Source: Planotetraspora kaengkrachanensis
Lineage (GTDB): Bacteria > Actinomycetota > Actinomycetes > Streptosporangiales > Streptosporangiaceae
Direction of reading: 5' to 3'
Assembly: GCF_016862895.1 (NCBI RefSeq)
Contig: NZ_BONV01000005.1
Span: 62,001-126,000 of the forward strand
Length of the DNA: 64,000 nucleotides
The notes under the pieces were generated by a model. It was not told the DNA's origin, made no database searches, and saw only the letters and a program-made list of their open reading frames with translations. Shown here one piece after another: positions 26,713-37,862 of the stretch; position 1 is the stretch's first letter; each line of letters starts with the position of its first letter. The position numbers and the translations under genes are program-made.

Positions 26713-28017
26713 ATGCCTAAACCACGTAAAACGGGTTGGTCAACTGTTCTGAGACGCAAGGCGGTCTGGTTGGCCGTCGCCGCAGTAGTCGCCACCGGGT
26801 TACCGGCGGGAGTCGGGTCGTCATTCGCATACGCGTCGGATTCCCACAGGGCCGACAATGCCGTCATTGTCTGGGACCGCAACGCCCAGACGGCGATCTG
26901 GGACATCGCCGGTCAACAGCCGCAGGTCCAGGCACGCAGTTTCGCGATGGTCCACGGAGCCGTATACGACGCGGTGAACGCGATCGCCGGCACCCCCTAC
27001 CAGCCGTACCTGACCGCGCCTGCCGTCAAGGGAAAGGCGTCGACGGACGCGGCAGTCGCGACCGCGGCCTTTCGCGTGCTGAACGCGCTGTTCCCGGCTC
27101 AGCAGGAGAGGTTGAAGACGCAGTACGACGAGTCGCTGGCCGCGATTCCCGACAATCCCGCGAAGCAACGGGGGATCACCGTGGGCGATCAGGCGGCCTC
27201 CGCCATGATCGCTGCGCGGAAGAACGACGGAGCGTTCGGAAGCCAGACCTGGCCCGTCGGCACCCAGCCTGGACAGTGGCGGCCGACGCCTCCCACGATG
27301 GCCAACGACGGAGCGTGGGTCGGTTACCTCAAGCCGTTCCTCATCCCCAGCGCGTCCATGTTCCGCACGTCCGGCCCGCCGGCGCTCACCAGCAGCCAGT
27401 ACGCCCGGGACTTCAACGAGGTCAAGACGATCGGCTCGGTGACCAGCACGGTCAGGACCGTCGACCAGACGCAAGCCGCGATCTGGTGGCATGACCGGCA
27501 TCTGGCCGAATGGGAGATCAAGCGGCAGCTCGCGACGACGCAGCGACTGAACGCTCTCCAGACGTCGCGGATGTTCGCGATGGTCGATCTGGCCGAAGCC
27601 GATGCCACGATCGCCTGCTACAACGAGAAGGCGGCGTGGACCTTCTGGCGGCCGGGCACCGCGATCCAGCTGGCCGACACCGACGGCAACCCGGAGACGG
27701 TGGCCGACCCCACCTGGATGCCGTTGCTCGTCACGCCGCCGCACCCCGATTTCACGTCAGGACACACCTGTTTCACCGCCGCGAGCATGTCGGCGTTGAG
27801 GAACTTCTTCGGCCGGGACGACATCCCCTTCAGCGGCTACAGCGCCGACTCGGGTACTACCAGGCACTTCAGCAGCTTCTCGCAGGCGATCGACGAGGTC
27901 ATCAACGCCCGCATCTGGGGCGGCATCCACACCCGCACGGCCGACATACAGGGCGCGAAGATCGGCAGGCAGGTCACCGCGTACATGGTCGGACACTACT
28001 TCCGGCCCACGAGGTAA
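26713..28017 (+). CDS. Secreted vanadium haloperoxidase-like (PAP2 superfamily) protein
   Basis: The 434-residue protein starts with a basic stretch, a hydrophobic segment and an AYA-type cleavage site near residue 41, so it should be exported. The three vanadate/phosphate motifs of the superfamily are in order: K..RP in EKAAWTFWRPGTA, SGH in HPDFTSGHTCFTAASM and the arginine/histidine in ARIWGGIHTRTAD. The family either oxidises halides with peroxide or removes phosphate. Bacterial homologues without the algal N-terminal domain are often of unknown activity. A hairpin terminator follows, shared with the convergent nitroreductase-like gene. Confidence 0.82.
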   Translation: MPKPRKTGWSTVLRRKAVWLAVAAVVATGLPAGVGSSFAYASDSHRADNAVIVWDRNAQTAIWDIAGQQPQVQARSFAMVHGAVYDAVNAIAGTPYQPYLTAPAVKGKASTDAAVATAAFRVLNALFPAQQERLKTQYDESLAAIPDNPAKQRGITVGDQAASAMIAARKNDGAFGSQTWPVGTQPGQWRPTPPTMANDGAWVGYLKPFLIPSASMFRTSGPPALTSSQYARDFNEVKTIGSVTSTVRTVDQTQAAIWWHDRHLAEWEIKRQLATTQRLNALQTSRMFAMVDLAEADATIACYNEKAAWTFWRPGTAIQLADTDGNPETVADPTWMPLLVTPPHPDFTSGHTCFTAASMSALRNFFGRDDIPFSGYSADSGTTRHFSSFSQAIDEVINARIWGGIHTRTADIQGAKIGRQVTAYMVGHYFRPTR

Positions 28018-28033
28018 TCGCCCCGGCAATCAC

Positions 28034-28060
28034 CGGCCGGGCGTCGACCGCGCCCGGCCG
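28034..28060. terminator. Bidirectional terminator hairpin
   Basis: CGGCCGGGCG pairs with CGCCCGGCCG around a 7-nt loop, between the stops at 28017 (+) and 28072 (-). Confidence 0.65.
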
Positions 28061-28071
28061 AGTGTCGTCTT

Positions 28072-29079
28072 TCACGCTCTCCTCTCCTCCAGGACCTCCG
28101 ACGCGGGCCGGCGGACGCTGCTGGTGTCGTCGAGTGCGAAGCCCAACCTCAGGATCATTTGCGGGAAGGTTCCCCCGCAGACATGTCGCCGGATGAACTC
28201 CCGCAGATCGCGCATCTCCAGTGCCTGAGTATGGAACGCCGCGCTCAAGCCGTAGGCGGACGCATGGAGAAGCACGCGCTGCAGGGACTGTCCCGCGACC
28301 AGCCAGTCCTCGCGGGAGTCACCCGTAGTGGTCAGCACTGTGACCAGCCCGGTCTCCGACGACAGTGCCAGATCGTCCTCGCTCCCCCACCTGTTTCCCC
28401 CGGCGTAGTCGCGCTGCGCGAAGTGCTCCGGCCGGGTACGCCTCGGCGCCGCCGGATAACTGCGTGCCGGGATGCCGTCGCGCCTCGAACTGCCCGGGGG
28501 CCTGGCCCAGCGCATCATCTCCAAGGTGAACGCCCGATCCTGAGCCTCGATCTCCTGCGCCGCGCTGGTGAGCGCGGCGAGCACGCGCATGGTGGATTCC
28601 GCCCGCACAAGCACGAGCGCCGCCCCTTCGGCACTCGCATCGGCGGTGAGGGCATCGATCACAGGATCGGGTACGGGTAAGGCGCTGAATCCGGCTCGGT
28701 GAGTCCTGCGCAGTGGAATCTCACCGTGAAGCAGGCAGGCGTCCTCATCACCCCTCACATTCGATCGAGGCCGGACGGTGGCGAGCAGCGAAGGCCGGTC
28801 AGGATCCGGCAGCACCCTGACCGCCGGCTCGTAACCGAGCGCACTCAATGTGATCCGCACGTTGAAGAGCGCGGCACCACAGCTGATCAGCATCTGCCGT
28901 CCGGTGGCGTCGGCGACGTGCAGTTTCCTGTCCGTATCCGCCCGCAGGCTGATCTCGTCGCCGGTCAGAGCGAATGACCACGGCTGGGTGTTGTGCACTG
29001 ACGGCGCCCAGATCGCGGCCTCGATCGCGGCATGGGCAGCCCCGGCGACCGCGTTCGATGTTCGCGTGTTCACAGCCAT
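28072..29079 (-). CDS. Acg-like nitroreductase-fold protein
   Basis: The sequence AIWAPSVHNTQPWSFALTGD is the mark of the Acg (Rv2032) branch of the nitroreductase fold, as are LLHASAYGLSAAFHTQALEM and the FPQMILRLGFA end. In mycobacteria Acg is among the most strongly DosR-induced proteins and binds FMN without a clear nitroreductase activity. Here it lies 35 nt downstream of the CBS-domain gene, so the DevR box upstream of that gene probably serves both. GGGAG abuts the ATG at 29079; with 6 nt spacing, the GTG at 29073 may be the real start. In-frame residues upstream are Arg-rich and non-coding. Confidence 0.85.
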   Translation of the reverse strand: MAVNTRTSNAVAGAAHAAIEAAIWAPSVHNTQPWSFALTGDEISLRADTDRKLHVADATGRQMLISCGAALFNVRITLSALGYEPAVRVLPDPDRPSLLATVRPRSNVRGDEDACLLHGEIPLRRTHRAGFSALPVPDPVIDALTADASAEGAALVLVRAESTMRVLAALTSAAQEIEAQDRAFTLEMMRWARPPGSSRRDGIPARSYPAAPRRTRPEHFAQRDYAGGNRWGSEDDLALSSETGLVTVLTTTGDSREDWLVAGQSLQRVLLHASAYGLSAAFHTQALEMRDLREFIRRHVCGGTFPQMILRLGFALDDTSSVRRPASEVLEERRA

Positions 29080-29114
29080 CTCCCATTGACATGTGGGTAC
29101 GCCCGTTCGGCGCG

Positions 29115-29777
29115 CTAGAGAAGAGGCGGGGGCACGAGGAGGTCGTCGAAAACGAAGGCGAGGTCGGCTTTGACGTCGACGACGCCGTCGATGTCGCGCA
29201 CAGCCTCGAGCAGGGGCAGCAGTTGTGAATGCCTGGGAATCCATCCCCGCAGCCTGACAACGCCCGCCTCGACGGAAATCCGCAGTTCGGCGGGGTCGGC
29301 GTCCAGCACTCTCGCCACGATCTCGATTTCTCTGGTGATGTCCTCCGCCGACCGCTCGAACACCTTGAGCAGATCACCCTGGTGCACCGTTCCGACGATG
29401 CGGCCGGTCGCCCGATCGACGACGGGCAGTTGTTTGATGTGTCCGCTGTGCATCAGCCGGGCCGCCTCGTCCACCGGGGTCTCGCCTGCCACGGTGATCG
29501 CGGGACTCGTCATGAGATCGCGCGCCGTCATGCCTGCGGCCTTGCGGTGCTCCGCCCACCTCTTCGGGAGCCGGATGAACCGGGGGCCGCGCCTGGCCGT
29601 CACCTTGAGAAGAAGATCGTCTTCCGACACCACCCCCACCGGGCGCCCGCTCTCGTCGATCACCGTGACCGCGCCGACTCCGTACCGCTTCATGATGCCG
29701 GTCAGGTCGGCGAACGACGCGTCCATGCGGGCGGCGACGGCGACCTTGCCCATCACGTCCTTCACTTCGAGCGCCAT
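29115..29777 (-). CDS. CBS-pair and BON domain protein (hypoxic response type)
   Basis: The start at 29777 follows GGGAGG by 6 nt. The 220-residue protein has two CBS motifs (residues about 5-65 and 80-145: VGAVTVIDESGRPVGVVSED and IKQLPVVDRATGRIVGTVHQ) and a C-terminal BON domain (RISVEAGVVRLRGWIPRHSQ). CBS pairs bind adenylates or sense energy state; CBS proteins such as Hrp1 belong to mycobacterial DosR regulons. It is upstream of the Acg-like gene in a likely two-gene operon, with a DosR-like box 91 nt before its start. Confidence 0.9.
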   Translation of the reverse strand: MALEVKDVMGKVAVAARMDASFADLTGIMKRYGVGAVTVIDESGRPVGVVSEDDLLLKVTARRGPRFIRLPKRWAEHRKAAGMTARDLMTSPAITVAGETPVDEAARLMHSGHIKQLPVVDRATGRIVGTVHQGDLLKVFERSAEDITREIEIVARVLDADPAELRISVEAGVVRLRGWIPRHSQLLPLLEAVRDIDGVVDVKADLAFVFDDLLVPPPLL

Positions 29778-29867
29778 GTCGGGCCTCCCTGCTCGGCTCC
29801 CGTTCGCCTCACTCAGAGCCTCGCCCGGGCGGCCTCCGCCCCGACAGCGGTGAAGGTCCTGTCCGCC

Positions 29868-29883
29868 GGGGACTTTCGGCCAC
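29868..29883. promoter_or_regulatory. DosR/DevR-like box A (upstream of CBS-BON gene)
   Basis: GGGGACTTTCGGCCAC matches the GGGAC-N4-GTCCC-like core of DosR boxes with a weaker right half. The neighbouring bases GAAGGTCC eight positions upstream recur in the same place at box B. Confidence 0.55.
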
Positions 29884-29977
29884 AATCTTCCCGGCCGATC
29901 GACGCTCCGACTGCCGGTCCGGTGGCGGAGACTCCTGTGTTCGTCGCACGGCCCCGCAGAGCGGATCGGCATGCAGG

Positions 29978-30838
29978 TCATCTCTTCGGCGCACGGACGA
30001 CGGCCAGTGGGCAGCGTGCGTGGTGAAGCATCGCCTGGCTGATCGAGCCGAGAACCAACCCCGCGAACTCACCGGCGCCGTGAGAACCCACGACCAGAAG
30101 GTCCGCCCCCTCGGAAGCCCGTCTGAGCACATCAGCCGGATGACCTTGCACGACGTCCTCGGTCACCTCCACCTCGGGGTGGCGCTTCCGGTGCTCCACC
30201 AGGGCCTCCTCCAGCAGGCGGATCCCGATCCGCTCGTCGTCGGCGGGATCCATCATCGGCACGACGGCTCCGCCGGCGCTCCACATCCACAGACTCCAGG
30301 CGCGGACGGCACGAAGCCCCGCACCACGGAGCGCGGCCTCGGCGAAGGCGAATTCCAGGATCGCGGCGCCTTCGGGCGAGCCGTCGACTCCGACGACCAC
30401 CTCGCCGCGTGGCGGCGAGGCCGGCTGCCGCACGACGACGACATCACAGGACGCGTGCCCTGCCACACCGTGAGCGACCGAACCGAGCAGTAGCCCCCGG
30501 AAACCGCCGAGTCCGTGGTTGCCGACCACGAGCAGGTCCGCATCCCCGGCCGCCTGGATCAGAGCCGAGCGCGGATCACCGGCGAGGAGCGCGTGGTCGA
30601 CCTCGACATCGGGTGCCTCCCGGCGGGCGCGTTCGACCCCTGCCATCACCACCTGTGTGCCGCTGTCCCGCATCCACTCGGCGATCTGCTCGTGGGATTT
30701 CTTCACGGCTCGTTTGAACGCCCATTCGGGCAGGGCGTATACGACCTTCAGCGGCACGCCGCGCAGTGCGGCCTCCCTGCTTCCCCACCCTGCGGCCTCG
30801 AGGCCCGCCTGCGATCCGTCGACCCCAACGATGATCAT
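29978..30838 (-). CDS. Tandem universal stress protein (two UspA domains)
   Basis: The 286-residue protein begins after GAGGAG and holds two UspA domains of about 140 residues. The first starts MIIVGVDGSQAG and has the ATP-binding GNHGLGGFRGLLLGSVAHGV. The second starts VVVGVDGSPEGAAIL and has VVGSHGAGEFAGLVLGSISQ. Tandem USPs of this type are ATP-binding stress proteins, several of them in the mycobacterial DosR regulon. Box B lies 82 nt upstream. It is transcribed in the same direction as the CBS-Acg pair, but a separate box precedes each unit. Confidence 0.92.
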   Translation of the reverse strand: MIIVGVDGSQAGLEAAGWGSREAALRGVPLKVVYALPEWAFKRAVKKSHEQIAEWMRDSGTQVVMAGVERARREAPDVEVDHALLAGDPRSALIQAAGDADLLVVGNHGLGGFRGLLLGSVAHGVAGHASCDVVVVRQPASPPRGEVVVGVDGSPEGAAILEFAFAEAALRGAGLRAVRAWSLWMWSAGGAVVPMMDPADDERIGIRLLEEALVEHRKRHPEVEVTEDVVQGHPADVLRRASEGADLLVVGSHGAGEFAGLVLGSISQAMLHHARCPLAVVRAPKR

Positions 30839-30919
30839 TTGCTCCTCCTCTCTTGCCGTCCTACCTCCATGACATGCGGCGGAGGAAGCGAATCTGAAGC
30901 GCCGAAGGTCCATCCGGCC

Positions 30920-30935
30920 GGGGACCTCCGCCCCC
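30920..30935. promoter_or_regulatory. DosR/DevR-like box B (upstream of USP gene)
   Basis: GGGGACCTCCGCCCCC shares the GGGGAC left half and C-rich right half of the other boxes. It is preceded by GAAGGTCC at the same 8-nt distance as at box A. Confidence 0.45.
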
Positions 30936-30945
30936 TCGGCCCTGC

Positions 30946-31155
30946 TCAGCCGAGCTCTGCCGACAGGACGCCCGCGACAACCTGAACCGCCGACCAGACA
31001 GGGGCGGAGAACGGTGCGCCGATGGAAAAATCGCCGCCCTCGATCCCGAAAACGACAAGCGTGGCCGGCATGAGGCCGAGTGCCTCGCCCGGCCCCTCGT
31101 CACCGCGATCCGCGTTGCCGCAGCCGATCACCACGGTCCTATTGGGCGTCGACAT
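30946..31155 (-). pseudogene. Hydrogenase maturation protease-like remnant (internal deletion)
   Basis: A 69-codon frame begins MSTPNRTVVIGCGNADRGDE, matching the first strand and metal-binding start of HycI/HyaD-type endopeptidases. It then jumps to LVVFGIEGGDFSIGAPFSAP and VWSAVQVVAGVLSAEL, which match their last 45 residues. The central 80 or so residues, including the second Asp and the His that bind nickel, are absent, against a usual length near 150-160. The reading frame is kept, so this looks like an in-frame deletion. No hydrogenase genes are in the window. Confidence 0.5.
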
Positions 31156-31345
31156 GGAGATCCAGGAAGTGAGGAAGGCGTATTTGGCAACGAAAGGGGC
31201 TAAAGTCACCGTCGCGTGCGACGTGCGGCCCTTGGCGGACGAGTCACCCGGAAGCTCTGCCGGGCCAGACCCATGAGGTCGCGGAGCGACCACGAAGGCC
31301 GGGAGGGCAGGGCGCGATCAGCCAGGCCGAGAGTCCCTCCTCGAG

Positions 31346-31361
31346 AGGGACTTCGACCCTG
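31346..31361. promoter_or_regulatory. DosR/DevR-like box C (upstream of GNAT-ACS gene)
   Basis: AGGGACTTCGACCCTG ends 33 nt before the start at 31395. Its left half also forms a perfect inverted repeat with AGTCCCT at 31332-31338 (7-nt spacer), so two DevR dimers could bind side by side. Confidence 0.55.
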
Positions 31362-31394
31362 TCGGCGCAGCGGGCACCAGCGGAGCCTGTGCCT

Positions 31395-34052
31395 ATGAGA
31401 CGGACTCTCCCAGAGGAATGTGATGTCCTGCTGCGCGACGGCGGCGTCGCGCATGTCCGCCCCCTGCGGCCCGGTGATCGGGAGGCGCTGCACGAACTCG
31501 TCGACAGGGTCTCCGGGCGCTCTGTCTACATGAGATTCGCCGTCGGGGGCACCGCCACGGCACACGCCTACGTGGACCGGATGATCGGGCCCGACTATCG
31601 GGGCCAGGCACTGGTCGCGATCATGTCGGGCCGAGTGGTCGGCGTCGCGGAATGGGTCGGCGGCGACGCGGCCGATCAAGCCGACCTGGGTGTGCTGCTC
31701 GACGACGCGGCGCATGGAAACGGGCTCGGCACGGTGCTCTTGGAACATCTGGCCCTGAACGCGGCGGAGAACGGCGTCAAGGAGCTCGTCGCCGATGTAC
31801 TCGCCGAGAACAGGCCGATCATCCAAGTGATCGAGGACGCGGGCCTGGACGTGCGACGCCGTCATACCGACGGGTGGGAGGAGTTCCGGATCTCCACGGG
31901 CACCACCGCCGAGTTGCTGACGGCGATCGACGCCCGGGCGCACGAGGCGGAGCGCAATTCCATGACCGGCCTGTTCGCCGCCGGGTCCGTAGCGGTGATA
32001 GGGGCGGGCCGCGACCCCGCCAACGTCGGCCACCGCGTGCTGCGCAACCTGATCGCAGCCGGCTTCGCCGGCCCGATCTATCCGATCAACTCCAAGGCCG
32101 ACGAGGTGGAGGGCCTGGAAGCCTATCCCGACCTGTCCGCCGCCCCCGGGCAGGCAGAGCTCGCCGTCGTCGCCGTCCCGGCCGCCGCGGTGCTGGACGT
32201 CGCCCGCGACTGCGCACGACACGGCGTACGCAGCCTGGTCGTGGTCAGCGCGGGCTTCGCCGAGGCGGGGCACGCCGACCGGGAAGCCGAACTGCTGAAG
32301 ATCTGCCGCGCGGCGGGAATGCGCCTGGTCGGCCCGAACTGCCTGGGCGTGGTGAACACGGCCACGGGGCTCAACGCGAGTTTCCTCCCCCATCAACCGA
32401 CAGCGGGGAACCTGGCGCTGATGTCGCAGTCCGGCGCCATCGCTGTCGGGATGCTCGACCGGGCAGCCCAGATGGGCCTCGGCGTCTCCTCCTTCGCCTC
32501 CGTCGGCAACAAGGCCGACATCAGCGGCAACGACCTGCTCGAATACTGGGAGGACGACCCAGCCACCGAAGTCATCGCACTGTACCTGGAGTCGTTCGGC
32601 AATCCGCGCCGGTTCGGCCGCATCGCCCGGCGCGTGGCCGCCAAGAAACCGATCATCGTCGTCAAGAGCGGCCGAGGAACGGCCGGCGGACGAGCCGTAC
32701 AGTCTCACACCGCGGCGGCGGCCACTCCGGACACGGCAGTGGACGCCTTGCTTCGGGCCTCGGGCGTGATTCGCGAAGACAGCGTCCAGGACATGCTCGA
32801 CACCGCGCGACTGCTCGCCACCCAACCGCTTCCGGCCGGCCGTCGAGTCGCGATCGTCGGCAACTCCGGAGGGCCCCAGGCGATGACGGCCGACGCGTGC
32901 GAACGGCGAGGTCTCCTCGTTCCCGAACTGTCGGAGGCGTCCAGGGAGGCGCTGCGGGTCCGGCTGCGCCCGTCCGCGGCCGTCGGCAACCCCGTGGACG
33001 TCACCGCGGACGGCCGGGCCGAGGAACTCGCGGATGCCCTGAGGATCGTGCTGGCCGACCCCGGCGTCGACGCCGCACTGGCCGTCTACACGCCGCCCTT
33101 CGGCTCAGGCATGGCCAAGACGCGGGATGCCATCGCGGCAGCGACGGCCGGTACGGACAAGACGGTCCTGGCCTGCGTGCTCGGACACGACGGGGTCATC
33201 GGCTCCGATGTGCCGACTTATGCCTTTCCCGAACAGGCGGTGCACGCCCTCGGACGGGCCGTGGACTACGCCGTATGGCGCTCGAGGCTGCCGGACCCTC
33301 CTGGGAACGCAACCCCTGTGCGCGCGACGGCCGCTCGCGGCATCGTCGAGGCCGATCTCGCGGAGCATCCGCAGGGGCGCTGGCTGGACTACTCGACCGC
33401 GGCGCGCCTGCTCGACTGCTACGGGCTCCGGATGGCCGACGCGATCTCGGTCGACGGGCCGGATTCGGCCTGCGAGGCGGCCATGTGGCTGGGCCTGCCC
33501 GTGGTGCTCAAGGCGACGGGCCCCGACCTGGTGCACAAGAGCGACGTGGGCGGGGTGCGGACGAACCTGCGCAGTCTCGAGGAGGTAGGGCAGGCTTACG
33601 GCGAGATGGTGGAGCGAGTCGGCCCTGCCATGACAGGGGGGCTGATCCAGCACATGGTCCCTGCCGGGGTCGAGATGATCGTGGGCGGTGTCTCGCACGA
33701 GACGTTCGGCCCTCTGGTCATGGTCGGCATGGGAGGCGTGACCGCCGAGTTGCTGATCGACCGATCCTTCCGCGTGCCTCCCATCAGTCGCGCGGAGGCC
33801 GGGCGAATGCTCTGCGAACTCCGCTGTGCGCCCCTCCTGCGCGGATACCGGGGCAGTCCGAAGGTGAACGTGAGCGCCCTGGCCACGCATATCGTCGGAA
33901 TCGGCCGCCTCATGGACGAGATTCCCGAGGTCGCCGAACTCGACCTCAATCCCGTGGTCGTCACACCCGCCGGCGCCGTCGCCGTGGACGTCCGCCTCCG
34001 CCTGGTACCGGCACCCGCCCGTCCTTCTCAGTTTCGACGTCGCCTGCTATGA
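31395..34052 (+). CDS. GNAT acetyltransferase fused to ADP-forming acyl-CoA synthetase (Pat-like)
   Basis: The 885-residue protein starts with a GNAT domain (residues about 10-165, with LGVLLDDAAHGNGLGTVLLE). A CoA-binding Rossmann domain follows (AVIGAGRDPANVGHRVLRNL), then the succinyl-CoA-synthetase-like flavodoxin domains with the phosphohistidine segment AVQSHTAAAA, and an ATP-grasp region (VVLKATGPDLVHKSDVGGVR). An N-terminal GNAT is the order described for a Streptomyces lividans protein acetyltransferase, the reverse of the Salmonella Pat enzyme. The catalytic His is present, so the synthetase half may be active. The ATG at 31395 (GGAG 9 nt upstream) is preferred to GTG 31389. Box C suggests control by DevR. 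Confidence 0.9.
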   Translation: MRRTLPEECDVLLRDGGVAHVRPLRPGDREALHELVDRVSGRSVYMRFAVGGTATAHAYVDRMIGPDYRGQALVAIMSGRVVGVAEWVGGDAADQADLGVLLDDAAHGNGLGTVLLEHLALNAAENGVKELVADVLAENRPIIQVIEDAGLDVRRRHTDGWEEFRISTGTTAELLTAIDARAHEAERNSMTGLFAAGSVAVIGAGRDPANVGHRVLRNLIAAGFAGPIYPINSKADEVEGLEAYPDLSAAPGQAELAVVAVPAAAVLDVARDCARHGVRSLVVVSAGFAEAGHADREAELLKICRAAGMRLVGPNCLGVVNTATGLNASFLPHQPTAGNLALMSQSGAIAVGMLDRAAQMGLGVSSFASVGNKADISGNDLLEYWEDDPATEVIALYLESFGNPRRFGRIARRVAAKKPIIVVKSGRGTAGGRAVQSHTAAAATPDTAVDALLRASGVIREDSVQDMLDTARLLATQPLPAGRRVAIVGNSGGPQAMTADACERRGLLVPELSEASREALRVRLRPSAAVGNPVDVTADGRAEELADALRIVLADPGVDAALAVYTPPFGSGMAKTRDAIAAATAGTDKTVLACVLGHDGVIGSDVPTYAFPEQAVHALGRAVDYAVWRSRLPDPPGNATPVRATAARGIVEADLAEHPQGRWLDYSTAARLLDCYGLRMADAISVDGPDSACEAAMWLGLPVVLKATGPDLVHKSDVGGVRTNLRSLEEVGQAYGEMVERVGPAMTGGLIQHMVPAGVEMIVGGVSHETFGPLVMVGMGGVTAELLIDRSFRVPPISRAEAGRMLCELRCAPLLRGYRGSPKVNVSALATHIVGIGRLMDEIPEVAELDLNPVVVTPAGAVAVDVRLRLVPAPARPSQFRRRLL

Positions 34053-34073
34053 ACCCACGGCCGGACCCGCATT

Positions 34074-34089
34074 GAGGACCTTGGCCCTC
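34074..34089. promoter_or_regulatory. DosR/DevR-like box D (upstream of devR)
   Basis: GAGGACCTTGGCCCTC is a near-perfect palindrome 36 nt before the devR ATG, as expected for autoregulation. Confidence 0.6.
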
Positions 34090-34125
34090 TACCGGCGAGG
34101 GCGCCGCGTGGTTAGCGTCCTAGAC

Positions 34126-34779
34126 ATGATTCGGGTGTTCCTGCTAGATGATCACGAGGTGGTACGGCGCGGCGTCGCCGCACTGCTGGAGTCCGAGGAC
34201 GACATCGAGGTCGTGGGCGAGGCGGGAACCGCCGAGTCGGCGGTGGCACGCATCCCGGCGCTGAAGCCCGACGTCGCCGTGCTCGATGTGAGGCTCCCCG
34301 ATGGCAGCGGTGTGGACGTCTGCCGCGAGGTCCGTTCCCGGGTGCCCGAGCTGGCCTGCCTGATGCTGACCTCGTTCGCCGACGAGGAGGCCCTGTTCAA
34401 CGCCGTGATGGCGGGCGCCGCCGGATATGTGCTCAAGCAGATCCACGGCTCCGACCTGGTCGGCGCGGTGCGCACGGTCGCGCGGGGCCAGTCCCTGCTG
34501 GATCCCGCGACCACTGCCACCATGCTGCAGCGCCTGCGCGACCAGGCCGGCCGGAAGGATCCGCTCGCGGCGCTCACCGACCAGGAGCGGCACATCCTGG
34601 AGCTGATCGGCGAGGGGATGACCAACCGGCAGATCGGAGAGCGGCTCTTCCTGGCTGAGAAGACCGTGAAGAACTACGTCTCCAACCTGCTGAGCAAACT
34701 CGACATGCAGCGCCGTACCCAGGTCGCCGCCCTCGCCGCCCGGCTGAAGGCCGGCAGACCGCCGGTCGGCGGCTCCTGA
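34126..34779 (+). CDS. devR: NarL-family response regulator DevR/DosR
   Basis: The protein has 217 residues, the same as Mycobacterium tuberculosis DevR, and resembles it along its length (MIRVFLLDDHEVVRRGVAAL, PDVAVLDVRLPDG). Acidic residues Asp8 and Asp9, phosphoacceptor Asp54, Thr82 and Lys104 are in place. The LuxR helix-turn-helix has LTDQERHILELIGEGMTNRQ and the recognition helix FLAEKTVKNYVSNLLSKL, identical to DevR at the Lys-Asn base contacts. It should be phosphorylated by DevS at 35629 and bind the six boxes listed here. I chose ATG 34126; the extra in-frame residues upstream would cover box D. Confidence 0.92.
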   Translation: MIRVFLLDDHEVVRRGVAALLESEDDIEVVGEAGTAESAVARIPALKPDVAVLDVRLPDGSGVDVCREVRSRVPELACLMLTSFADEEALFNAVMAGAAGYVLKQIHGSDLVGAVRTVARGQSLLDPATTATMLQRLRDQAGRKDPLAALTDQERHILELIGEGMTNRQIGERLFLAEKTVKNYVSNLLSKLDMQRRTQVAALAARLKAGRPPVGGS

Positions 34780-37718
<2,939 letters not shown>

Positions 37719-37753
37719 GTCATACAGCCTGCCTGAGCGCGCCGCCCCCAGTA

Positions 37754-37769
37754 AGGGACGAAGGTCCCC
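37754..37769. promoter_or_regulatory. DosR/DevR-like box F (upstream of PNPOx-fold gene)
   Basis: AGGGACGAAGGTCCCC contains GGGAC-GAAG-GTCCC, a perfect palindrome matching the core of the mycobacterial DosR consensus (GGGACTWWAGTCCC) in both half-sites. Confidence 0.7.
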
Positions 37770-37862
37770 CGCAGGGCCACGTCATCCGCGAAGGCAGGCA
37801 CCGGCCCCGGCCCTCCCCCTGCCGATTGCCGTGAACCGGTGACGGCGACAGACTGCGCCGTC

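Noticed and set aside
31206-32825. Long minus-strand open frame (539 codons) opposite the GNAT-ACS gene
   Set aside because: It is the usual antisense open frame in GC-rich coding DNA, rich in Gly, Arg, His and Asp, with no recognisable domain.
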